Source of the DNA: Cristatella mucedo
Lineage: Eukaryota > Bryozoa > Phylactolaemata > Cristatellidae
Length of the DNA: 64,000 nt
Direction: 5' to 3'
NCBI GenBank assembly: GCA_009760855.2
Contig: WPIO01000317.1
Location: 1-64,000, forward strand
The position numbers and the translations under genes are program-made. The notes below the pieces were generated by a model. It was not told the origin of the DNA. It searched no databases and saw only the letters and a list, made by a program, of their open reading frames with translations. Shown here piece by piece: positions 1 through 11,715 of this stretch (positions within the stretch are counted from its first letter, which is position 1; each line of letters opens with the position of its first letter).

Positions 1-1255
1 CGGTCTCCAAGGGATTTGAGGTTTATACGAGGTTGTGGTAAACTCTTGGATTCCGAAAATCAGGTGGTACGATGCTAAGCATGATAAGGAAGTAGATCTG
101 ATAAGTAGGATGAGGCCAAAGAATGAAGGGACCTAAAAGTGAGTGACAAAACCTTTAAGTCGATGCGTTGCTTGGCTGGTAGCTAGTGCAGGTCGGTGAG
201 AAGTCGTGTAATGTGGCACTGCAGTGCGGTCTTCGCGCCAGACAAGCCTAGCTGCAGAGTATTGCACCAGCTGTAAGTGCATGATTCCACAGGTCGGTAG
301 GCCAGCAAGCAGTGAGTTACAAGAAGTCAAGACGAGATGTCACAAACGCATGAAGCAACTTACAAGAAATTATAGCCAATTCTACAGCCTCTTTTATGTA
401 GCCACAGAACAGCCTTTACAGCGATCACCAGACCTCACAGTGGCGATAAATAATCACCCAATGCAGTATTCGAACCCACGACCTCGGGGTCGAGGTCGTG
501 TCAAGTAACTGCCTTAACTAGCCTGCCATCGCGGCTCACCAACTTAGACGTGGTATCCCCGTCTAAACAAGCCCGAATTTTTAGCAATATTATTTGGATG
601 AAAGTAGGCATACTTGATTGTGGTGCTGATGTGGTTGTCTAATGAAAGGTAGCTTTGGAACATGAAACATAGATTTCGTGCACATCTAATAAGACATATG
701 ATGGCAGAAACTATTTGGAGTGTCAGCCTTTCCTTTTTCTGACTCACATTTGCTTAGCCTACAACTAGTGGGTTGGTTATATCATCATTCAATTTGAGAG
801 AATTTGCTGCCATCCATGTGCGGATGTCATCAATACATGCAGCAAGTGAGTTGAGAGAATTCGAGGTGCTCGAAGGCTGGGAGGGATCGAAGCAAAGGTA
901 CAGCTGAGTGTCATCCACATAGAAGTGAATGCCTAGATTGTGCTTGGCAATCACATCGGCAACAAAGGAGTAGTAACCGTGGAAAGCACAGGTTCAAGCA
1001 TGGAACCCTGAGTTACACCATATTTCAAGGTTACTCGTGTGATCTTTGTCCATTCATATCAATACTCTGGAGTCCTCCACTGAAGTAACACCTGAACCGT
1101 TGCAGTGCAGTCCCAGTAATGCCCAAGCGAGATGAGAGGCGCTTAAAAAGGACTTGGCGATCGAAAACATCAAAAGCTGCCGAGAGACAGAGGAACATAA
1201 GCAGAGAGGGTCTACCCGAGTCTCCATTCCGAATGGTTAGTGGTAGCATCTCAAT
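1..1255 (-). mobile_element. LINE-A fragment (CR1/L2-type non-LTR retrotransposon), split by a SINE
   Basis: The reverse strand resembles the reverse-transcriptase palm and thumb and the C-terminal part of LINE-A, with fragments such as YVDDTQLYLCFDPSQP (about 900-945) and LNDD. The copy is decayed, with several stops and frameshifts. It is interrupted at 363-539 by a tRNA-type SINE; the LINE resumes in register on the other side. The 5' side on the minus strand runs out near 1255 at a CA microsatellite. Clade assignment rests on the RT motif style and is not separated further between CR1 and L2. Confidence 0.75.
363..539 (-). mobile_element. SINE-1, tRNA-derived, inserted in LINE-A
   Basis: The reverse strand starts with a GTGAGCCGCGATGGC-type head, contains a box-B-like GGGTTCGAATACTGC and continues with a body shared with 13772-13945 and 18925-19101. 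It is flanked by the 7-bp direct repeat CAACTTA (356-362 and 540-546), as expected for target-site duplication. Confidence 0.75.
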
Positions 1256-1369
1256 GACAACAAGCATACCATGGTTAGAGGTTACATGCACAGTGTCAAC
1301 ATACAAAAATGTATTATTACTGGCAGCATCCACAGTGTTAGCATGTCAACACAGACAAGCACACTCACA

Positions 1370-1371
<2 letters not shown>

Positions 1372-1412
<41 letters not shown>

Positions 1413-1480
1413 GCGCACACACACAGGCACGCACAGGCACACATACACACACGCACACGCACACACACAGGCACGCACAG

Positions 1481-1530
<50 letters not shown>

Positions 1531-1554
1531 ACACACATACACACGCACACACAC
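1372..1554. repeat. (CA)n microsatellite with variant units
   Basis: About 180 bp of CA dinucleotides interrupted by CG, GG and TA variants (for example CACGCGCGCAC and CAGGCACGCACAGG). All open frames across it (His-Thr on one strand, Cys-Val on the other) are products of the repeat. Confidence 0.97.
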
Positions 1555-1689
1555 TCACCCACACGCACAAACGAAACATTGTGGTTTTGACAATAAATAC
1601 ACACTTTCTAATCACCCAGAAATCAATATCGTACCTTCCCATACACAAAAAACTGATACTACAGCAAGATTCTCACATACATAACAAGC

Positions 1690-3600
1690 CAGGTTATAAA
1701 TAAGCAGGGATGGCAGCTACCAGGCCTATCTACTTGCATAGATAGCATGTCATAGGTAGGATTGTATAAAGCAAGCACATGTTACCGGATTGATCATTAC
1801 TCTGTTGAACAAAAACATGGCAAGCAATTATCTTTCCAGGCACTTGATAATGCTGAAGAGAATGCATATGTCACAAATACATATACCAGCTTGCGTATTG
1901 TCTTTGACTGCAAAAATAATTTTTGCAGTGTTAATTAGATACAATTTCAATTCACGACAACGTTAACCACCGCCTTGCACATCCAGATCTGGAAGCTTTG
2001 TATACTGAGAATTAACTGTATACTGAGAATTAATTCAGTGAGGCTGACAATCATCGCGAAATTCACATGGAATGGAAATGCTCGTTAGGTCAGAGTCTCG
2101 CCCAAAGAGGCAGCTGAAAGTAGGCAGACCCGACAGTACAGATCGTGTAGTCATGCAGCTAAAAGCCATTATGGAACCGGTTAATCAGATACCATGGAGA
2201 GACTGTATGGGTCATTGCAACTTACAAGGGAAGCAACATTATAGGAGCTAAAAGTAAAACGTGATCAGGTGTGGTAGTGTGCCATCTGTATAGAAATTAT
2301 AGCACAGTTTGTTCTCGGCGACCAGACAGGCTGGAGGAGAGTAAAAGCCTGGCTTGTTTTAGGCAAATTGACTGGCAGCAGAATAAATTTGTGGGAAAAC
2401 AAATAAATAATAATAAATAATCCTCAAAGTGATTTACACTTCAATGGCTCACCGGTTGACCTTTAGCCACATAGGCTCTATAATTAGCCACAGACCTAAG
2501 GCACTGCTGTTCCATTACCGTTCATGCAGGCTGACAGGTGCTCCAGTGAGACTTGCACATAAGCAGTGTATATGCTCATAGTCAAGACGGACTTATTATT
2601 ATTATTATTATTATTAACTTATTATTATTGATCATCTTATCAATAATATAAAAACCTGCATTTTATCCAGCAAAACTAATCTAACAGATGGACTCAACGT
2701 CAGGCTCAACGTAAAAATCTTTCTTCCCGGTGATGGTTATGCTTGTGGTGATGACTACACAAAGATTCATGCAGTTTTTACAGACCCAAGCACAGACTAA
2801 ATTAATTCTTAATACCTCCAGTCAGATCTGATATATATCTATGCGAGGTGTTCGTACATGTTAATCCAAGTCAGTTATTCTACACAGCTATATCTAAGCT
2901 AGGATTTAAAGGTTTAACGTTAGCTGATCCAACCGCATCGTGGACGCATCGAGAGAAAAGCCTTAGTGGCTATTTGTCCAGCTGGCAGTAGGCCACACAG
3001 AATTGCCTGCATCAAGACTTAAACCCGCGATCTGGGTCATGGAGTGAAAGCACCTTACACCTACACGATCGATGCGTTTGAACTGGGTCGGTTACAAGCC
3101 GGAAGTGCAGTCTTACGGAGTTGCTATCCGCATAAATGCAGTTGCGGAACAGCTCGCTCTTTTGAAAATATGCTCTTAAGTCAATTTAAATTAATCATCT
3201 CAATCTACAGGTCAGTCGAGAAATCTTAGAGCACTCCCACTAATCCCGGACTTGGCATTCGGTTACCGAGCTAATAATGAAGCGAACTGGCGCCTGTTTT
3301 AGGAAGATCGACTCAACCACCAGACTCTGATACGCACCGACTGACCACTTATGAAAGATACTTTGAGAAATCTAACAACTTACTTCAGTAGAACTTTGAT
3401 AAGCAATAATGCAGCAGCAAAAACTGGCGGCGAGTCAATGGCTGCCTCTGATACCGAAACCTACGGAGGATGATGGGATTTCACGACCCTCTCCACGTGA
3501 TTGTGTTGCAGCTTTGGTAGCAAAAGCATATTTTTTTAAATAGGCAAATCGTCTTATTTATATTTAGATATTATTTGAATATAAAAAACCGGTTCAAGAT
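1690..3600. other. No recognisable gene
   Basis: No supported coding region. A short (TTA)n tract lies at about 2590-2632. Near 2010-2035 there is a small direct duplication of a TATACTGAGAATTAA motif. The rest is AT-rich single-copy-looking DNA; an old decayed mobile element cannot be ruled out. Confidence 0.5.
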
Positions 3601-4781
3601 ACGCTGACCGGCAGCCTGTCAGCCGGCTGGGGGGAGGGAAGGTGGTAGGAGGTTGGAGCAGAGCACCTGCTTGGTCTCATGGGTGCCTGGATTCAGCGAC
3701 TGCCGCCGCTTGTAGCCTGGGTGATAAGGCAGTCCGCCGGAACGGTTGTTCTCCGGATCGTCTTAGACCTTTTGACCTTTGGCCCTCATGCCAAAGTTAT
3801 ACAAATGAATTAAAGTTCTCTTGCCTGCTGCTGCTACCTCATGCGAGCTGTCGCATCCCGTAAAGCTTCGCTAACACTGGCGACTTTCCGGTAACCCTTA
3901 CCCTCTTTATAGCTGTCCGGTCCCAGTCAACCGAACCTAGCCTGGGTACACACTAGCGACTTTCCTCCAAAATCGGTGCCGATTGTTGACAGATTTCCTT
4001 CTGTTTTGAGGTACTACGTCGTCAAGCGTGACCACATGTTTAGTGGAAAGAGCCAAGTCGGCCGAATCTCGCGAAGGAGAAGTTAATTCTACCTTTTGGT
4101 TCCCAGTCGGACGAGCTGACGAATCTAAATCCTGGAACCATATACTGCACGCGGCCGAAGTAACTGGCTGAGGCTCGTCGGCTCGTCCTACACGTTGAGG
4201 CTTTCGGAGAAACTCTTTTTTAACTTGGGTGCTTGTCCGTTGCAGCCTCAGCTCTAAACCCATCTACATAGAAGGCACCGAACGTCTGCTAGTGAAATTC
4301 CCCCAACATTCGTGCAATTTATAGCATTAGTTAGTGTAGCTCTGCTTCGGCCTGACTCAATTCAAGGGCACCCAAGAAATGTCTAGTATAAAAAACCTCT
4401 GTAAACCTAGTGTGTTGAGCAAGAGGATGGAGCCATCGTAGTAGAATCGTAGTACTCCGCTCGTCGGAGTACGAGTAACCTCCCGCTAACTGAGCGGCAA
4501 TTACTTATGACCGAATGCGGCGGCGTAACCGCCGTCCACTGTCGGGAACGACGAAAATAGGTCGGAGCCCGAATGAAAACCTCGACCCCGCGATTGGACA
4601 ACTCTCCGCTCTGCTTCCACCGTGAAGGCAGGTAGTCATCACATGCCACACCGAACTACTTCGAAATCTTATCGGCAAATCCCTACCGGCGGCGGCGGGG
4701 GCGTCTAAACAAAGCCGAAGACGAAGAAGGAACCCCGAGTGAGCCTCGCCCTACCCTTGCATAACTAGGCGGGACAACGCG

Positions 4782-5285
4782 GTTGACAGGCCAGCCGACA
4801 TCAATCAGCCTGCTGGTCCTACCACGACCGCTGCGTCCTCTTGTTCACAGCTCGACGACGCTGGTGCTCGTCGTCCGCCTCTCTCCTTCTCGCGGGGGAC
4901 CGTCTATCGTGACCACTGCGTCCTAGAGGACGCAGGTGATTTTCGGCCTATTCTTAAATTGCTAGCCGGGACTGTAGGGTTGACAGGCCAGCCGATGTCA
5001 ACCACTTGATGATTCGACGACGACCGCATCTTCTTGCTCTCCGCTCGAAAACAGATGTAGCGCCTTGCTGGCCTTGACTTAATTGTAGCGCGAACAAGAG
5101 CTGTTCGGCGGCGGGCAATAACTCCTTTGTCCTGGAGCAGTGAGCCAGAGAGGAGCGTCAGTGAGGTTAGAGAGGAAGCGCTTAAGAGCCAGCCAGGAAG
5201 CTCCGAGACCAGCGGTGGCGATTCGGCCTTTAGAATTGGTCCGATACCCGCAGGAGCTGCTGATAGATGTTGGCTGGCCTGTCAA
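4782..5285. repeat. Dispersed 22-bp motif, two direct copies and one inverted
   Basis: A TTGACAGGCCAGCCGA core followed by a (C/T)(A/G)TCAA end occurs at 4782-4804 and 4979-5001, and nearly the same sequence occurs inverted at 5267-5285. The outer pair would make a roughly 500-bp inverted-repeat-bounded unit. The region between is GC-rich, with no supported gene. Confidence 0.5.
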
Positions 5286-5384
5286 TCTGCGCCATCACTC
5301 TGTCCAAAAAAAAAAATCGTCTGGAACCCATTCGCCATTCAAGATGGACAGAGGTGCCATTCCAATGGCCTAGTGACGGTATTT

Positions 5385-6165
5385 ACTCTTTACCGTAATT
5401 GGCCATGGGGTCGGGCCCAATACCACTAAGCTCTTTCCCAATTGTCTCAGCTACGTATTTAAGAGTCGAGCGACGCTCGCTCTTATTCATTTTGTCCGAC
5501 TTCACTCTCCGGCCTCGCTTCGACGTTGTCGCACTCGTTTCTCTGAAAGCGAGGGAGGAGGGCCGGCTGTTCGCCGGCGATTGACGGGACAGTACGAGAC
5601 GGGACAGAGCTAGGAGGATTCGGTGGACTCCACCGAATACTGTCGTATCGCGCCCGAGCTGGCATTTTGTGTTTCTTTTGGGTTTTCTGTGTGCGCGCTC
5701 GCACGTGGTCTCGGCATAAATATTTGCCGACGTGAGCTAAACGTAGTTGGTATGGTGTGAGAGATTCCGTTGGTTTGGGCTCCTTCGTCTATTTGCGCCG
5801 TTCCTCCTAGAGACGCAGGGAGCCTAAGAGTGGAGACGTGTTTCCTCCTCAAGAATGCCTGAGGTGGCGTGTATGGGGTACTCCTACTGCAAGGTGGAAG
5901 CGTAGTCCTAGTTCTCCGGTCAGGGTTTATGCTCCGGTTCGGGCTCCTCCGTCTATTTGGGTCGTTCTCCACTATAGACGTAAGTATCCTAAGTGTGGAG
6001 ACGTATTCCCTCCGCAAGAGTGTTTGTGCGGTTGAGAGCGTACGAGGAGTGTGGAGATAAAACTGTGCTAGACGCACAGTGAATTTGTGCGCTTGCGAAT
6101 AAAGCTCAGTAAAATCCTCAATTTGTGTGTATCGTTTTCCAATTCACACTGCGGACTCACAACCC
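5385..6165 (+). mobile_element. LTR-like sequence (possible solo LTR)
   Basis: The layout resembles a long terminal repeat: a TATTTAAG box at 5456-5463, a GC-rich stretch with likely transcription start, an AATAAAG polyadenylation-type signal at 6098-6104, and an end near CAACCCCACA at about 6165. Inside is an imperfect direct duplication of about 95 bp (5765-5862 and 5931-6026, offset about 166 bp) that includes a GTGGAGACGT motif in both arms. No gag or pol ORF follows, so it would be a solo LTR. The 5' edge, a matching second LTR and a target-site duplication were not found. It could instead be a host promoter and first exon. Confidence 0.4.
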
Positions 6166-6628
6166 CACATTAGTAACGACGAGTAGGTCAGCACAAGAAA
6201 CGCTCGTTTCGTGGCGGCCAGCTTATTTCGCCCAGACGCGGACCGAACGGCACTAGGTGCTAGGTTACGCCGCTAGGTAAGCGGCAGGTTAAGCCTACTC
6301 CGCCGAGCCTTCGGCGTGACACAATTATTGAATTTAAATTAAGCGCATGGCAGCTCTAGAGTCTTGTCAGCGTCGCCGATTTAACATGTTTCTTTAGAGG
6401 AGGGAGTCAATTGTGGGTCGAGATGGAGGAGCAGGAAGCACTGGCTAGAGCGTCGCCCGCCGGCCGCGCGCTCTAGATCAGCAATGGCGGTCTCCAAAGA
6501 GACTATTGCCAAAGTTTTCTTAAATGAGGTCGCTATTTTATTGCTAGTAAATATTCTTAAGTGCTACCTCATAGGAAAGTGTAACGAGACTTAGCGAAGG
6601 CCCGATCGGAGGACCGTCAGTTGCCATC

Positions 6629-6718
6629 GGAGGCTTGTTGTTCAGAGGTCAGTGGCCGGCCTGGCGGAGGCTTGTGGTTCAGAGGTCAGTGGCCAGCCTG
6701 GCGGAGGCTTGTAGGTCG
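6629..6718. repeat. 37-bp tandem repeat, about 2.4 copies
   Basis: Units start with GGAGGCTTGT at 6629, 6666 and 6703. The first two differ at only two positions; the third is partial. Confidence 0.8.
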
Positions 6719-7239
6719 AGGCGCTTTCCGCATGCTTACGCGAGCCCTTAAAAAGGCAGACGAGTTGTTTTTAGTTGAGAGAGACTTTTGGATGGCGGCC
6801 TTTCTAATGTTATTTAAAATGTCATGTAAGCAGCTGAAGTTAGAATAACAATGAGAGTTGAAAAAACATCCCTTCACCGAGGTCGAAAACCGTTTCCGAG
6901 CAGCAGACGTCAATGAGAAGTCCTCGGCCCTGTGCCAGCCATTCAAGTGGCGAGGTTGAGCCACCTGCTCTGGAAAAAAATCCTGGCTTTGCCCTCGTGG
7001 AGGAGTCACAGTACCGGTAGGTAGCAAGTGTGTGGCAGTGCGAGTTAGCCTGCCTGCACAATTTCATCCATCGAAACGCGTGCCGCCAGCAGCCAGATAC
7101 ACGGTGTCGGGTCGCTTGAGAATTTTTGAAGACTTATGCTTGGTAGAGTTCGCTGCGCTGTAGCGCTACGAAGCTCAAATAACTTCGCAAACTATTTCAC
7201 GAAATCGAGCAGTCAAAGCGTGGTTACGATGGTCTGGTT

Positions 7240-7560
7240 ACCGTTCATATCACAGACACTGAAACGAGTCGTGGCCGACCAGCTGAACTCATGTATATTT
7301 AATTTTGAAACATTCCCTAGGTTCCAGTCAAGTTTTATATCGAATCGCTCCACAAAGTCAGCATTGCTTCGGAAATGCAACGACCTACTTAGGAATGATG
7401 ATTATTATTACTATCATATTACAAGACCTCGTCCGCTCCATTATAAAGTTTGCCTACTTTCAGCAATTTATTTCAAATATTCGGGGCTGCTTAGAAAAAA
7501 TATCATTGCCAAGCTGATTCCGTGCATTGGAGGTATCTCATCGAGACTTTCGCAACTCGC
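7240..7560 (+). mobile_element. Decayed LINE-A fragment, RT fingers region
   Basis: Resembles 46540-46690, with GTGGCCGACCAGCT and CAACGACCTACTTAGGAATG blocks preserved, but the frame is broken. A (TTA)n tract follows at 7645-7671. Confidence 0.6.
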
Positions 7561-8094
7561 GAGTTATTGTGCAATAAGTGCAAAACTCTGCAATCTAGGT
7601 TTTTCATCCGAGAAGTTGGAAACCGTGATAACATTATTTCTATTAATGTTATTATTATTATTATTATTATAGCAGAGAGGCAACGCTAGTTTTATCTCCC
7701 AAGTACTCTCAGGTTTTCGCGATTAGGAAAATAATTCGCAGTCGCTCTCCGTTAGTTGCCGCCCGGTGGCAGTGAGATGAAACTACTCCGAGATATTCTG
7801 AAGCTCTCCGGAAGCCGCCGACCAATGGGCAATGGGCTATGGTTGCAGCATGGCATGGGTTTTGCTATTATCAATGCACACACAATCACACAAGCAGTAC
7901 ACCGTAAGTTGGTTCGGGAAAGGCAATTGTAAATTTAAAGCAGATGCTGTAAAGCCCCGTACTGAGGAAACCGAGGGAAAAGCTCCAATCGGCCGCCGCC
8001 ACCCTCGATAGCTCGAGACTACGTCTCGATAGCTTAATAGGATAGAATCGCTCGCTGCTCAAGAATCGATCCTCCAATCTCCCCACAATCTTGT

Positions 8095-8330
8095 TTCCTG
8101 CCTCGTCTCCTCTCTTGTCTTCTCATACTCCTCTTCCTCCTACTTCTCCTGCTTCTGCTCCTCCTTCTCCTACTACTACTTCTACTACTACTTCTACTCC
8201 TGCTCATGGTCCTCCTCCTCCTCCTCCGTATCCTCGTCCTCCTCCTCCGTATCCTCCTCCTCCTCCTCCGTATCCTCGTCCGCGTCCTTCTTCTGCTGCA
8301 GCTTCTGCTCCACCTCCTCCTGCTCCTCAT
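8095..8330. repeat. Pyrimidine-rich CTC/CCT repeat
   Basis: Long CTCCT-type tract containing a sub-repeat with CCGTATCCTCGTCCTCCT-type units at about 8223-8280. Open frames across it (Pro-, Leu- or Arg-rich) are low-complexity artefacts. Confidence 0.9.
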
Positions 8331-8579
8331 CAGCGGTACCATCTTTTATCCTTCATTCTTCTCCTGCGTACTCGTCTGTGCAGCAAAATGTTTATTGGGA
8401 CTGTAACTGCTTATCAGGAAAAATGTTCTGCAGTGCTTTCGTGATTTTACTCTGAACGAAAACGTTTTACGCGATATGACCTTCCGGTAAAACGACAGGC
8501 TTAAAATGGACGTCGGTTTCAATTTAGTCACAGTCCGATAACAAAATTAATTTTGTAGCTGCCTGCAGCTAGAGAGACA

Positions 8580-8850
8580 TAATAATAATAATAATAATAC
8601 GCTTGATAAAGCGCCCTCGGAGAACTCAGTCTCTTTGTAGGCACTTTACATTTGCTGCTGAGGGTCACGAGATTGAATGCTGAGTAGTATCACGCTTGAT
8701 AAATAACATGGATAGCATGGTTAGGGTTGACATGCACAGGGTCAGCATGAAAGTATGGTTAGTGGCAGCATGCACAGTGTCAACATGCATAAGCACATGA
8801 AGGACGAATCGCAGTGACTCACCAAATGCTGTTCTAAATAGTACTCTTAA
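8580..8850 (-). mobile_element. LINE-A 3' end
   Basis: The reverse strand matches the 3' untranslated part of LINE-A seen at 16790-17040: the CATGCTGACCCTGTGCATG block, the GCGCTTTATCAAGCG terminal block and the (TTA)n tail (AATAATAATAAT on the plus strand at 8580). Confidence 0.8.
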
Positions 8851-8870
8851 TAATACTCTCGTCTCCCACT

Positions 8871-8986
8871 CCTTTTCCTCCTGCTCCTGTTAGTTTTACT
8901 CCAACTCCTGCTTCTCTTCTACCTCGATCTCGTCCTTCTCCTCCTCGATCTCGTCCTTCTCCTCCTCGTCCTTCTCATTCTCCTGC

Positions 8987-9065
<79 letters not shown>

Positions 9066-9198
9066 AGAGAGACCCACAGACAGTCCTTTTCCTCCTGCTC
9101 CTGTTAGTTTTACTCCAACTCCTGCTACTACTTCTTCCTCGATCTCGTCCTTCTCCTCCTCGTTCTCCTTCTCCTCCTCGTCCTTCTCATTCTCCTGC

Positions 9199-9259
<61 letters not shown>

Positions 9260-9340
9260 AGAGAGACCCACAGACAGTCCTTTTCCTCCTGCTCCTGTTA
9301 GTTCTACTCCAACTCCTGCTACTGCTTCTCTGCGGAAGCT
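8871..9340. repeat. Tandem ~210-bp unit with internal (GA)n tracts
   Basis: A block beginning CCTTTTCCTCCTGCTCCTG occurs at 8871, 9085 and, in part, 9281. Each complete copy has a pyrimidine-rich part, a GA dinucleotide tract (8985-9063 and 9200-9257) and a GACCCACAGACAGT end. The two GA tracts differ in length. Confidence 0.85.
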
Positions 9341-9349
9341 CCAAAATCT

Positions 9350-9760
9350 GGCAGGCAGCGAGCGAGCAAACCGGAGGCTTCAGACCCCGAGGGCCAGCTA
9401 GCGAGCAAACCGGATGCTTTGGACTCTTGAGAGCCAGCGAGCGAGTGAACCGGAAGCTCGAGAGACTGAGAGCCAACGAGCGAGCGAAGCCGTACCCGGA
9501 GACTCTTGAGAGCCAGCGAGCGAGCGAACCGGAAGCTTCAGAGTCTGGTAGCTAGCGAGCGAGAAAACCGGAAGCTCCAGGCTCTGCGAGCCAGCGAGCA
9601 AGCGAAGCGGAAGCTCCCGGCTCTGAGAGCCATGGAGCGAGCGAAGCGGAAGGTGCCCACTCTTGGAGCCAACGAGCGAAGCGGATGCTTCTGACTCAGG
9701 GAGCCAGCAGGCGAAGCGGAAACTCCAGACTTGGGGAGCCAACGAGCCTAGCGGCACAAA
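9350..9760. repeat. 39-bp minisatellite, block 1
   Basis: Degenerate 39-bp units around GCGAACCGGAAGCTC and GAGCCAGCGAGCGAG, about ten copies, the same family as 12470-14590. Because 39 is 13 codons, several frames stay open on both strands; no signal suggests that they are genes. Confidence 0.9.
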
Positions 9761-10245
9761 ATTCACCCGAGATCTAAACTCCGCACCTCCTCCAACAGCG
9801 ACTACCTTGGTGTTGACATTTTAAAAGTGGCTGTGCTTGCGGCATAGTTTTACATCGATTCACTGGCTACCGGAAAGGAAGCGTAACTTCTCGCCTGGCG
9901 CCAGATCTGGGCGGCTTGAGTTGGAGTCGTAGATATCCTCCTCGTGGCCATCTTCGGACCGCGAGAGATCCGGTGTACTGGCGGGCGAACCAAGGACGCT
10001 ATTGAGCTCACCCTATTTTGCCGGATACCAGCGCCTAGTAGTATGTGATCTTTCCATTTCGCACCCTGACCCTCACTCGAGCACACTCCAAAATTCGACC
10101 TCGCGATTGCTCGGTCTCCTTTTGAAGTGGCCCTCCTGAGTGTCAGTGTCCGAAAAAAGAAAAATCAAATCCTACTCCAACAGATATTGCTTCGGCGCAA
10201 TGGAAAACCAAAAGACTACTTACAATATTCCAAACATATAGTTAT

Positions 10246-10314
10246 TATATATTATAGTAAATTTTTTCAGAGTTTCTAAATTTGATTTACAGAAAAATAT
10301 TTATATATTACACG
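10246..10314 (+). promoter_or_regulatory. Putative leader of the polymerase fragment, shared with the 52-kb element
   Basis: TATATATTATAGTAA at 10246-10260 is identical to 52203-52217, upstream of the other polymerase gene. A second TATA-like motif (TTATATATTACACG) directly precedes the ATG at 10315. Confidence 0.5.
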
Positions 10315-11715
10315 ATGTCTGAAATGAATTCATTTTCTCGGCGTGAGGGAGAATCATTCAACGACCATGCAAAAAGATTAATATTTGCTTATGAGCAGCG
10401 TTGTAATGTTAAACCTTCTTTTACTAAGAAGTATGGCAAGTCAACTAGAATTGTTCATTATCTAGCTTCTGCAGTTGATATAAAAGAATTGATTGATCGT
10501 CTTTCTGTTAACAAAATAAATAACCCGAAAAGATCAGAAAGTAAAAATTGTTTTTATAAAGAAGCAAAACGTCTTTGTAAGATTGATACTAGTGGATGTT
10601 TTTTAGGTAGAAAGAGTACTAGTGGTAGTTTAATAGATTATGATAATGAAGGTTTTGAGGTTGAAGATGCAGATTTAGAAGTATTTAAGAAAAAAGCATC
10701 TCCTGGATTAATAAATGTTATGAAAGATATCTCTAGCCAATATGGCAATGTAAAGATGAGTCTTCTTCTGCAATTAAATATAGAAAATGCTAAGAAAGAT
10801 ATTATCTATGCTCCAATTAATGGTCTTTCCCCAATAGCATTAAGAAGAGTTTCTCATTTTAATTCAATAATCGACAAACATTTTTCAAAGATTAATAAAA
10901 CTGTAGACGAATGGAATGAAGGTGGTTCTTCCTGTAGAATTGTTGGCATATCTAATGCATTTGCAAAGTTTACATTCTTCATTCCACAAATTGGAGGCTC
11001 GTATTGTGAATTACCAATCAAGTTAAGAAATAAGAGATGTGTTATAAATATAAAAAATACAGATGACAACTTTTGTGCATTGTGGTGTGTTCTGAGAGCA
11101 TTACATCCGAGAGAGAATCGTCCAGAAGCAATTCATGATTTAAGACAAATAATGCTTGAGAAATATTCTGATATACTGCCTCTAATAAAACATTTATTCT
11201 TTCCTATAGATTACAAAGATTCAAGAAATCAGTTTATGGTCAATGGTAACGTACCAATTAGAGCAGAAGATATTCCAAAACTTGCAAAATTATTCAATGT
11301 TTCAATAAATGTTTACGAGTATAACAGCTCAGTTTATCCATTAATTGTTTGTTCAGAGGAAGGTGAAAAACATATAGATTTGCTTCTTTATTCTTATAGA
11401 GGTAGATCTCACTATGTACTAGTAACAAATTGTAATGCTCTCTGTAGAACAGATACAGATAGTGGTAGAACAAGATTATTTTGTGGAAGATATCTTTCAA
11501 GATTTCATGAACAAGCAAAGTTGGATAAACATGTTGCAGATTGTAATTCAGAGAATTGTGGAACTTCAAGAATGAAAATGCCAGTAGCTAATAAAAGAAA
11601 AGATGGAACAGAAGATTTAGTTATGTTTAGAGATTTTGACAAAATGATTAAGTCACCATTAACTGCATATGACAGCCATTCTTTGCCAGGCCTGCTTGAG
11701 TTTTGTTCAGCCTAA
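10315..11715 (+). pseudogene. N-terminal part of a Polinton-type protein-primed DNA polymerase B
   Basis: An open frame of 466 codons from the ATG at 10315; an upstream TTG would add 11 codons, but the ATG follows the TATA-like motif. It resembles the N-terminal region of the polymerase at 52255: shared blocks are the ESFNDHAKRL-type start, CVINIKNTDDNFCALWCVLR (about 11038-11097), KLAKLFNVSINVYEY and SHYVLV. A cysteine/histidine region near LFCGRYLSRFHEQAKLDKHV resembles the usual C2H2 finger with its second Cys replaced by Arg. Similarity stops near 11680, about where the first exonuclease motif should be, and the last dozen residues are unrelated. The catalytic exonuclease and polymerase domains are therefore absent. 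The frame has no internal stop, unlike its counterpart, and differs enough from it to be a separate lineage. No other element genes were found beside it. Confidence 0.8.

Noticed and set aside
1119-1703. His/Thr-rich and Cys/Val-rich frames
   Set aside because: Pure translation of a (CA)n microsatellite.
8034-8444. Arg-rich and Pro-rich frames
   Set aside because: Low-complexity pyrimidine tract, open in several phases.
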